A stretch of DNA of 48,020 bases from a virus. Every line of letters begins with the position of its first letter. Position 1 is the first letter of the stretch. The notes beneath the pieces are model-generated. The model did not search any database. It was not told where the DNA came from and saw only the letters and a list, made by a program, of their open reading frames with translations. Location of the stretch: positions 1-48,020 of IMG/VR virus record IMGVR_UViG_3300036853_000256; one strand, written 5' to 3'. The position numbers were made by a program, and so were the translations under genes. Below are positions 37,596-44,043 of this stretch, one piece after another.

Positions 37596-37946
37596 CTACT
37601 TCTCCTCGTGCTGCTTACCGGCGGCGGCCGGGATCTTCGGCTGAACCGGCACGGCGGGCGCGGCCGGGGTCTGGTCGACGTACCGGGGGTCGTCGGCGAC
37701 CGCGAGGGGCTCCTGCGGCGGGCCGGGCTCCCAGCCGCGCGCCGCCCAGCCCTCGGCGAGGGATTCCAGCGGCAGTCGGGCCTGGAAGCCGTCGGGGTGC
37801 TGCAGGTGCACCAGATCGGTCGGTCCGGGCTCGCCGGACTCGCGCCAGCCGTACAGCAGCGTCCAGCGTTTCACCTCGTCGGTGCCCACGACCTGGGCGT
37901 ATGACCCGTCCGGGCCGGTGATCCAGTACTTCTGCTTGTCGGTCAT
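37596..37946 (-). CDS. Small tail-region protein
   Basis: 116 residues, YWITGPDGSYAQVVGTDEVKRWTLLYGWRESGEPGPTDLVHLQHPDGFQARLPLESLAEGWAARGWEPG with a Pro/Ala/Lys tail. The N-terminal 90 residues look like a compact beta domain. It starts three bases before the tail tube gene and overlaps the upstream gene by four. Function unknown. Confidence 0.6.
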   Translation of the reverse strand: MTDKQKYWITGPDGSYAQVVGTDEVKRWTLLYGWRESGEPGPTDLVHLQHPDGFQARLPLESLAEGWAARGWEPGPPQEPLAVADDPRYVDQTPAAPAVPVQPKIPAAAGKQHEEK

Positions 37947-38233
37947 GCCGTCACCACCCAGAGGTGCGCTTCCGCGTTTGCGCCGACAGGAACAGCGAAG
38001 GCGACGACCATGTCCCAGTCGTCCTCTTCGCTGTTGCGGACAGGGAAGGCTCCGACCATCGGCAGAAGGCCCTGCATCGATGCGCCATTGGTCTCATTGT
38101 TCGATCCGGTGGTGTGGATTCCGGCGTATCCGCCCGCCGAGATTGCGTCGCCGTTCCCGCCGCTGCTGACGCGAAAAGACATGACGCCATTGGCGTCGCC
38201 ACTACCTGAGGTGTGCAGCCAATAAACGTTCAT
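37943..38233 (-). CDS. Small structural protein
   Basis: 96 residues, Gly/Ser/Asn-rich N-terminal half (GDANGVMSFRVSSGGNGDAISAGGYAGIHTTGSNNE) and beta-type C-terminal half. An open frame on the opposite strand over the same bases is judged a shadow because this one keeps operon overlap. Likely a virion or assembly accessory protein. Confidence 0.55.
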   Translation of the reverse strand: MNVYWLHTSGSGDANGVMSFRVSSGGNGDAISAGGYAGIHTTGSNNETNGASMQGLLPMVGAFPVRNSEEDDWDMVVAFAVPVGANAEAHLWVVTA

Positions 38234-38247
38234 GAAGCGCCTTTCAC

Positions 38248-38577
38248 CTAGACCCGGGTCAGTTCATATGTGACGCCCGTGATGGACGAGAACGTGACCG
38301 TCGCGACGAGCGATGAGCCGATCGCCGAGTTCGGGATGAGCCACTGCCGCGTGCCCGTCGCGGGCATGACCTGGCCGACCGGCGCACCCGGGTTGGTCGA
38401 CGGGGTAAGACCCGGGTCGAGGGTGGTCACGGTCGTCGTCGTGCCGGTCGTGATGACCCGGATGTAGCAACCGTTCGGGCCGAAGCTCGTAGCCGAGATC
38501 GTCTCGGACGCCGACGGTGTCAGCGGCACAGGAGCGGCGGCGGTCGTCGTCAGGGACTGGGCGGACTGCAGCGCCAT
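38248..38577 (-). CDS. Small beta-rich structural protein
   Basis: 109 residues, rich in Thr and Ser, single compact beta domain (ETISATSFGPNGCYIRVITTGTTTTVTTLDPGLTP ... WLIPNSAIGSSLVATVTFSSITGVTYELTRV). The sequence looks like an Ig-like or decoration domain. It lies between the tail terminator and tail tube genes. Confidence 0.6.
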   Translation of the reverse strand: MALQSAQSLTTTAAAPVPLTPSASETISATSFGPNGCYIRVITTGTTTTVTTLDPGLTPSTNPGAPVGQVMPATGTRQWLIPNSAIGSSLVATVTFSSITGVTYELTRV

Positions 38578-38603
38578 GGCGCTCCTCTCGGTGGATGAAT
38601 CGC

Positions 38604-38996
38604 TCAGCCAGGAACGCTGGCGAGCAGGTACGTGTCGACCGCGTCCATGACCACCACGCCGGTCGAGTCGTCACGCAGCGGGGGAACCGACTCCTCCCAC
38701 CGGATCGGATAGCACGACCGGCCCGCGACAGTCGGCCGCACATCCAGCAGCAAGGCGCGGGACCGGTCCGATCCCACCCGGGCGGCCTGGCCGTTGCCGC
38801 CCACGTTGTGCACGTAGATCCGCAGCTGGAACGTCTTCGTCACGCCCCGGAAGCTCAGGTCCGGCCACGCCGACGAGAAGTAGACGACCCAGTACGGCAA
38901 GGCAGGTGTTGGATTCGGCAGCGCCCCGTCGTAGGGGTTCCACACCGGATCCGGGTCGAGCAGCGCCAGAACGGCGGCCGCGTGCTCGGCGATCAC
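38604..38996 (-). CDS. Tail terminator candidate
   Basis: 130 residues from GTG 38996 (GTGA junction). VIAEHAAAVLALLD, LPYWVVYFSSAWPDLSFRGVTKTFQLRIYVHNVGGNGQAARVGSDRSRALLLDVRP, DSTGVVVMDAVDTYLLASVPG is the pattern of tail-terminator proteins in actinophages (HK97 gp10/lambda U-like). It caps the tail tube and joins the head. Position after the gp10-like neck protein agrees. Confidence 0.75.
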   Translation of the reverse strand: MIAEHAAAVLALLDPDPVWNPYDGALPNPTPALPYWVVYFSSAWPDLSFRGVTKTFQLRIYVHNVGGNGQAARVGSDRSRALLLDVRPTVAGRSCYPIRWEESVPPLRDDSTGVVVMDAVDTYLLASVPG

Positions 38997-39379
38997 CGGA
39001 CGCCCTCGATCGCGTCGGCGGCGGCCTGGTCGAGGTATGACTCCCACACGGGGACTTCTTTGTCGGCGGCCGGCGCCCAGTGCGGAATCGGCGCGGACGT
39101 CGGAGTCCCGAACTCGATGAAAACGTCGAGCTTGCCCTGCGACCGCTCGTGCTCTGCGCCGACCTCGCCGGTGACCGTCGTGCCGCTGGTCTTCACCTCG
39201 TAGGTGAAGGACCGGGCCAGATGCGGCAGGTGCGAATAGCCGCGCACGCGCTTCTGGGCGTCCTTCTTGATGTTGTTGCACGCCTTGCCGGTCACCTTGC
39301 CGACCTCTTTGGTGATGTCCGCGCCCGCGCGCTCCAAGTCGGCGGCCAACTCGGCGAAGCCGTGCGTCTCGATCCTCAC
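38993..39379 (-). CDS. Head-tail neck protein, HK97 gp10-like
   Basis: 128 residues from GTG 39379 with GGGAG upstream; an ATG 13 codons earlier would overlap the divergent promoter. HGFAELAADLERAGADITKEVGKVTGKACNNIKKDAQKRVRG, YSHLPHLARSFTYEVKTSGTTVTGEVGAEHERSQGKLDVFIEFGTPTSAPIPHWAPA is typical of gp10-type connector proteins (FIEFGTPT, PAADKE). It helps close the neck between head and tail. Confidence 0.8.
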   Translation of the reverse strand: MRIETHGFAELAADLERAGADITKEVGKVTGKACNNIKKDAQKRVRGYSHLPHLARSFTYEVKTSGTTVTGEVGAEHERSQGKLDVFIEFGTPTSAPIPHWAPAADKEVPVWESYLDQAAADAIEGVR

Positions 39380-39407
39380 GACGTCACTCCCGTGGCATGC
39401 TGAGCGA

Positions 39408-39590
39408 ATGGCGGACATTGAAGCGCCGACGGTCGGCAGAGAGCATCGGCTCGGCTATCGCCGCTTCCAGGGACACGTGACATCGGTGTGGTGTTCGTGC
39501 GGCTGGACCATTCCGACGCCGCGACGGATTGTGACGCGCGCCGAGATCCGAAGTTGCTGGAGCGAGCACATCAAGCCCGACGAGGCCTAG
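39408..39590 (+). CDS. Plus-strand single gene inside the late operon (moron)
   Basis: 60 residues, MADIEAPTVGREHRLGYRRFQGHVTSVWCSCGWTIPTPRRIVTRAEIRSCWSEHIKPDEA, with SVWCSCGW as a possible metal knuckle. It fits exactly between two minus-strand connector genes; CATGCT at 39396-39401 lies six bases before the ATG, so it looks leaderless with its own promoter. Its stop shares a CTAG with the convergent connector gene. An opposite-strand frame exists but lacks starts and overlap. Probably expressed in the lysogen or early. Confidence 0.62.
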   Translation: MADIEAPTVGREHRLGYRRFQGHVTSVWCSCGWTIPTPRRIVTRAEIRSCWSEHIKPDEA

Positions 39591-39982
39591 CTGGTCACGT
39601 CCAGAACGGTGACCCGGCGCGCGGTCAGGAACGTCTTCTCCTCCACGTCGCGCGCGATGTAGACGTTCCCGGCCAGCGCGGCGTCCAGCGCGGCAGCGGT
39701 GATGACGATCCGGTCACCCGCGACGACACCGGTCACCGCCATGGGCAGCTTCACGATGCGCCGCGTCACGATCCGGTACGCCTCACCGACATCCGCGGCC
39801 TGCCCGGTCTCCGTGCGGGTCTGCACCTGGCAGGGGCCGGTGTAGAACGCCGTCCCGTACGCGGGTGTGACGACACCGTTCGCGTCGGTGGATTCCCCGG
39901 TCTGGTGCTGCACGGTGCACGCGTCCAGCATCAGCGCCTCGGCGGCGGCCTGGCCGCGCTGGGTGACCGTCAGGGCGGACAT
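39587..39982 (-). CDS. Head-closure/connector protein
   Basis: 131 residues from ATG 39982 (TGATG junction). LMLDACTVQHQTGESTDANGVVTPAYGTAFYTGPCQVQTR, GEAYRIVTRRIVKLPMAVTGVVAGDRIVITAAALDAALAGNVYIARDVEEKTFLTARRVTVLDVT is the style of DUF6093-type head-tail connector proteins in actinophages: conserved YTGPCQV and a beta-barrel end. It follows the surface-protein block and precedes the gp10-like neck protein. Confidence 0.78.
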   Translation of the reverse strand: MSALTVTQRGQAAAEALMLDACTVQHQTGESTDANGVVTPAYGTAFYTGPCQVQTRTETGQAADVGEAYRIVTRRIVKLPMAVTGVVAGDRIVITAAALDAALAGNVYIARDVEEKTFLTARRVTVLDVTS

Positions 39983-40617
39983 CAGGACTGGGTGACCGTG
40001 TCCGTGACCGTCAGCTGGTCGCCGGACAGGGTCAGGGTCGCCGTCGCGTTCAGCAGCGTCTCGAACGCCATCGTGCCGCCGGTGATCGAGTTGAAGCAAC
40101 CCATCTTCGCGACCGTCACCGGAAGCGCGTCCGAGCCGTTCGCCGTGTACACGGTCGTGATCGTGTACGACGCGACACCTGCCGTGTGGGCGTAGGTGCC
40201 GAGCTTGCGGATCAGGCCACCGCCGCCTGTGGTGATCTCCGCCGTCAGGGTGGTGTCGGCGCCGGCGGCGGCGCTTGCGTTCGCGGTCAAAGCCATCCAC
40301 GGCGCGCCGGCCCCGTACGGCATGATGATGAACGTCGTCGTCGCCGACGGAGTCGTCGCCGCCGCGCCGGACGGGGTCAGCGGGTTGTACCAGCGGTCGA
40401 TCGTCAGGACCGTCGTCGTGTTCGCGGTGATGATCCCGTACACCGCCGTACCCGGCGTGGTGCCCGCGACCACGATCTTCCCGATGTACGCGGACGCGGT
40501 GAAACCCGACGCGACCGTCAGCGACGTCGCCGACGTGGCCGTCGCCGTGCCGGTGAACGCGGTGATGTCACCGCCCATGGTCAGCGCCTGCAGATCGCGC
40601 CCGCTGTTGACCAGCAC
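39982..40617 (-). CDS. Virion structural protein in the connector region
   Basis: 211 residues from GTG 40617 with GGAGAG upstream. Beta-rich, Thr/Ala/Gly-rich: LTMGGDITAFTGTATATSATSLTVASGFTASAYIGKIVVAG, TVLTIDRWYNPLTPSG, then a C-terminal domain with SYTITTVYTANGSDALPVTVAKMGCFNSITGGTMAFETLLNATATLTLSGDQLTVTDTVTQS. It is probably a decoration- or tail-type protein; the C-terminal part is seen in actinophage proteins near the neck. Not a named family. Confidence 0.62.
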   Translation of the reverse strand: MLVNSGRDLQALTMGGDITAFTGTATATSATSLTVASGFTASAYIGKIVVAGTTPGTAVYGIITANTTTVLTIDRWYNPLTPSGAAATTPSATTTFIIMPYGAGAPWMALTANASAAAGADTTLTAEITTGGGGLIRKLGTYAHTAGVASYTITTVYTANGSDALPVTVAKMGCFNSITGGTMAFETLLNATATLTLSGDQLTVTDTVTQS

Positions 40618-40618
40618 G

Positions 40619-40942
40619 TCAGCTCTCCTCGGTCTCGGTGACGTCCTGCCAGCCGTCGGGCCGGCCGATCGGACAGCCGAAGTGCTCGGCCAGCAGCTGC
40701 TCCAGCGGGCCGCTGTCCGACTCGACCCAGTCGGGCGTCGAGTCGGACGGGTCGTCACCCGACGAGTGGTGGTTCCATGCGCCGTCCTGGGCGGTCACCG
40801 CCGACACCGCCTCGATCAGCGAGTAGCCGCCGGGGATGACGATCGTCGTGACGCGGGAACCCGGGAGGCCGCGATGACGCAGCAGGCCATCGGCGTCGCG
40901 GTAGGCCTCTTTCGCGGCCGAATTGCCGAGCAGTACGCGCAC
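40619..40942 (-). CDS. Small protein before the structural gene
   Basis: 107 residues from GTG 40942: VRVLLGNSAAKEAYRDADGLLRHRGLPGSRVTTIVIPGGYSLIEAVSAVTAQDGAWNHHSSGDDPSDS... ending in an acidic stretch. A soluble alpha/beta domain without recognised motif. The start is less certain than for its neighbours. Confidence 0.5.
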   Translation of the reverse strand: MRVLLGNSAAKEAYRDADGLLRHRGLPGSRVTTIVIPGGYSLIEAVSAVTAQDGAWNHHSSGDDPSDSTPDWVESDSGPLEQLLAEHFGCPIGRPDGWQDVTETEES

Positions 40943-40955
40943 CGGCCATCCCCTC

Positions 40956-42815
40956 TCAAGGTCGATTCGTTGTTCCGGTGAAGGGCCGGACGGTGATGCC
41001 GCTGCCGGGCCGGGCCGTGGTGCCCGAGCTCGGCCGGGTGGTAGTTCCCGAACTCGGGCGGGTGGTGGTGCCGGTGAACGGCCGGAAGGTGATCCCACCG
41101 GACTGCGCCCCGATCACCGCGTCGACCGCCAACGCCGTATCGACTGCGGTACGGGAGAACGACTGCGGCGCCCGGGTGGCGGTATCGGACGCCGCAGCCG
41201 TGTCCGTGGCGGTCCGGTTCCGGGCCAGCGACTTGACCGCCGCATCCGTCGCGGCGGCCGTGTCGGAGATGGTGCGGAACCGGGCGACGACCCGCGCGGC
41301 GCTGTCCGTGGCTGCTGCCGTGGACGGCGCGGTCCGGTTGAGCGCCTGCGCCGCGCGGGTCGCCACGTCGGTGGCTACGGCCGCGTCCGTGGCGCTGCGG
41401 ACCTGCCCGCCGCCAAGGGCGCCCGTCGCTGTGTCGGTGGCTGCGGATGTGTCCGTCGCTGTGCGGCCGCGTGCGGACGAGCGCGTTGCCGCGTCGGTCG
41501 CCGCGGCCGTATCGGCGACCGGCCGGGAAACCGTCAGCGATCGCGCAGCCGCGTCCGTGGCCGCTGCGGTATCGGCGGTGGCCCGTGCGCGGGTGCTGGT
41601 GCGAGTGGCTGCGTCGGTTGCTACTGCGGTGTCGGCGGCGGTGCGCGCCAGGATCAGAGCTCTGGACGCGGCGTCGGTCGCTGTCGCCGTGTCAGAAGCC
41701 GTCCGGGACTGTCCGCTGCCGATGACCGACCCGGTCGCCACGTCCGTCGCGGCCGCCACATCCGCCGCTGTCCGCGTCTCGACCAGGGACCGGGTGGCCG
41801 CGTCAGTAGCTACCGACGTGTCCGCGATCGGGCGAGACGAAGTCAGCGAACGGGCCGCCACGTCCGCGGCTACGGCTGTGTCGGCGACCGGGCGGGAACG
41901 GCTGCTCGAGCGGGTGACGGTATCGGTGCCGGCGGCCGCGTCCGTGGCGGCGCGGGCCTGGACCAGCGCCCGGCTCGCCGCATCGGTGCCGGCGGCGGCA
42001 TCGGATCCCGTACGGCTGAATGCTTGCGTGGACCGGACCGCCACGTCCGTGGCTGCTGCCGTGTCGGTCGCCGTGCCGGTGAAGTTGCCGCTCGCCGCGC
42101 CCTGGGCCGTGAAGGACAGCGACGACCACTGGCTGGTGGGGTTGATGGTGTAGGCGCGGGTCCCGGTCGCGCCGGACGCGACCAGGGTCTCGTCGCCGAC
42201 GGCCAGGGCGCAGCCGAACGTCGGGTCGGTGATCCACACTTCGCGTTTCTGCGGCGACGCGACCGTCAGGCTGGAGACCTGGGCGGCGTTGCCGTTTCCT
42301 GCTCCGGCGGTGAACAGGATGTCTCCGGCGTTGCTGGGGGAGACGGTGCCCGCGTTGAACGTCGTCGCGGTGGTCTGTGAGCCGTTCCCTGATGCGGTTC
42401 CGTCGACCGTCCACGTGCCGCGCATGACGGCGACGATCAAGCAGTGCTCTTCGTTCGAGGGCGACGGGTTGACGGTGATGGTCTGCGCGCCGCCGGCGGC
42501 CGTCCCCGACCATGCTTTGACGTGGGAGCCCTGCGTGGTCCCGGTGTTGCCAGAATCGCCGGTTCCGATCAGCGTCCACGTGCCGGTGGTCGGGGCGGTC
42601 AGGTTCGCGGCGGTGTTGAAGTCGTTGGCGTGCCACACGAAGATCGTGTCCCCGGCGACCGTCGTGGATGCCGTGTTCACCGAGATGGATGTCCCCGACG
42701 CCTCGGTCACCAGCCACTGCCGGACCGCCCCGTTGTTGGCCGCCTGGATCAGCCGGGACCCGAGCCTGGCGCGGGGCAGCCGGACCGGGTTGGGGGCACG
42801 GCTGGCGGCAACCAC
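40956..42815 (-). CDS. Repeat-containing virion surface protein
   Basis: 619 residues. Residues 1-240 are a beta-sandwich module shared with the 251- and 709-residue proteins upstream. Residues about 243-570 are 16 tandem units of close to 20 residues, consensus TAxDTAAATDAATRSLxxxR, and the C-terminus has short TTxRPSSG-type repeats. No signal or membrane segment. It ends the surface-protein block between the adaptor and the other connectors; a long fibre or head-fibre role is likely. The opposite strand is also open throughout the repeats but is judged a shadow. Confidence 0.65.
   Translation of the reverse strand: MVAASRAPNPVRLPRARLGSRLIQAANNGAVRQWLVTEASGTSISVNTASTTVAGDTIFVWHANDFNTAANLTAPTTGTWTLIGTGDSGNTGTTQGSHVKAWSGTAAGGAQTITVNPSPSNEEHCLIVAVMRGTWTVDGTASGNGSQTTATTFNAGTVSPSNAGDILFTAGAGNGNAAQVSSLTVASPQKREVWITDPTFGCALAVGDETLVASGATGTRAYTINPTSQWSSLSFTAQGAASGNFTGTATDTAAATDVAVRSTQAFSRTGSDAAAGTDAASRALVQARAATDAAAGTDTVTRSSSRSRPVADTAVAADVAARSLTSSRPIADTSVATDAATRSLVETRTAADVAAATDVATGSVIGSGQSRTASDTATATDAASRALILARTAADTAVATDAATRTSTRARATADTAAATDAAARSLTVSRPVADTAAATDAATRSSARGRTATDTSAATDTATGALGGGQVRSATDAAVATDVATRAAQALNRTAPSTAAATDSAARVVARFRTISDTAAATDAAVKSLARNRTATDTAAASDTATRAPQSFSRTAVDTALAVDAVIGAQSGGITFRPFTGTTTRPSSGTTTRPSSGTTARPGSGITVRPFTGTTNRP
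41110..42085 (-). repeat. 16 tandem coding repeats of about 60 bp
   Basis: Units such as TAADTAVATDAATRTSTRAR and TATDTSAATDTATGALGG recur with Asp at fixed places and Arg at the end; two units (with GSGQSR and GGGQVR) carry extra glycines, perhaps hinges. The DNA units are diverged, so the array is old rather than a recent expansion. Low hydrophobicity suggests an extended or helical stalk. Confidence 0.75.
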
Positions 42816-42835
42816 GGGCTACCTCCCCTCGGGGG

Positions 42836-43276
42836 CTACGCGTCCCAGGAGAAGTACACGTCGCAGATCTGACCGGTTCCGACTATCGGCATGAGCACTA
42901 TCCCGTTGGCCACCCCGGACGGGACGAACAGGCCCCGGCCACCGAACGTCCAGATCACACCCGAGCCCTTCGACGCCCCGACGTATGCACGACGCAGCTC
43001 GCCGTTGACCAGGGTCGGCGCGACGGTGTGCGTGTCCCGGGCGTCGCCCTTCGCGGTGAAGTTGGCGTCGTTCTCCTCGTACACCACCGTCTGCGAAGTG
43101 CCCTGGGTGCCCGCCGAGGTGACCCGCTTGAGGCTGACCTCGAAATCCGTCACGGTCGTGTTGGTGACCCCGATCTCGACGACCCACAGGCCCCCGGTGG
43201 ACGATGCGTAGAGGGAGGCCATCGGCAGGGTCGCCGATCCGGCCCCGGTGGTCCTGAAAGCGGCTGCCTGCCTCAT
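42836..43276 (-). CDS. Virion surface-block protein, small
   Basis: 146 residues, beta-rich (GSATLPMASLYASSTGGLWVVEIGVTNTTVTDFEVSLKRVTSAGTQGTSQTVVYEENDANFTAKGDARDTHTVAP), ending in ICDVYFSWDA. It resembles small decoration/fibre-base proteins in actinophages. Its place between two module-sharing proteins suggests that it joins the same structure. Confidence 0.6.
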   Translation of the reverse strand: MRQAAAFRTTGAGSATLPMASLYASSTGGLWVVEIGVTNTTVTDFEVSLKRVTSAGTQGTSQTVVYEENDANFTAKGDARDTHTVAPTLVNGELRRAYVGASKGSGVIWTFGGRGLFVPSGVANGIVLMPIVGTGQICDVYFSWDA

Positions 43277-43287
43277 GCCCTACCCTC

Positions 43288-44043
43288 CTAGAAGACCGAT
43301 GACGACGACTGAGGCCCGACGTTGTACGGGCCGTATGTGCTGCCGATCGCCGACGGACGCGGGCTGGGCTGACGCCACTCGACCTTGTTGGCTGCGTTGA
43401 TCATCGCCAGGGTCATCATCGCCTTGAACCCGGCACGGGCCAGGGTCATCGTGCTGCCGCCGGTCGCGCCCGCCGTCGCTTTGGCTCCCGACACCACGCC
43501 GATCACGCCGCCGTTGCCGGTCGTGTCGCCGTTGTCGATCCACTCGGTGATCGAGGTGTACGTGGCGTTGGTCAGCGCACCGATCTCCGTGGTCGTCGCA
43601 GACCCCGGATCCGCGTCCGTACAGATGATCTCCAGGACTTGCGTGTCGGTGGTCGTGGTCGTCACCCCCGGCCATACGGCGGTGGTGTCCGACAGGGCCT
43701 CGACGGCGGAAGAGACCACGTTCCATGGGTTGCCGGTCGTCGGGCAGCCCCGGACAGCGAGCATCCGGCCGAGGGCATGGTCGGTGGTACCGGTCAGGGC
43801 GGGCGCGGCGAACGCTCCGTCCCAGCGCCGCCACATCACCGTCAGCTGCGTGTTCGTCGACTGGACCACGGGGCTGCCGGTGACGTGCGCCCAGCTCGTC
43901 GGCAGGTTGTAGCTCTGCCCGCCGACCGACTCGCAGATCAGCAGGAGGATGTCGTTCGTGACGATCCCGGCGGGCAGGGCCGGGGTGATGGTGGTCGTCC
44001 CGGCGGCCACAGCCCCCGTAGCGACCACCGCCGGGGCGGGCAT
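43288..44043 (-). CDS. Virion surface-block protein with the shared module
   Basis: 251 residues. AGTTTITPALPAGIVTNDILLLICESVGGQSYNLPTSWAHVTGSPVVQSTNTQLTVMWRRWDG begins the same beta-sandwich plan as the N-termini of the 619- and 709-residue proteins (GD/ND-hydrophobic strand, Trp, then a mid strand with RWDG, ending MTLAMI). The gene has no separate domain beyond this module. Its TGATG-type junction with the 709-residue gene supports coupled expression. Confidence 0.65.
   Translation of the reverse strand: MPAPAVVATGAVAAGTTTITPALPAGIVTNDILLLICESVGGQSYNLPTSWAHVTGSPVVQSTNTQLTVMWRRWDGAFAAPALTGTTDHALGRMLAVRGCPTTGNPWNVVSSAVEALSDTTAVWPGVTTTTTDTQVLEIICTDADPGSATTTEIGALTNATYTSITEWIDNGDTTGNGGVIGVVSGAKATAGATGGSTMTLARAGFKAMMTLAMINAANKVEWRQPSPRPSAIGSTYGPYNVGPQSSSSVF

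Noticed and set aside
38010-38225. A plus-strand 71-codon frame that might be a second moron in the tail region
   Set aside because: Unlike 39408-39590 it overlaps completely with a minus-strand gene joined to its neighbours by overlapping codons, and has no promoter-like box at its start.
41110-42085. CRISPR array
   Set aside because: The 60-bp units are diverged coding repeats without unique spacers; no cas genes are present in the window.
40923-42380. Two long plus-strand frames (485 and 391 codons) across the repeat gene, also repetitive
   Set aside because: The repetition mirrors the minus-strand 60-bp repeats; the minus frame has the conserved N-terminal module, operon context and a coherent repeat consensus, so the plus frames are shadows.
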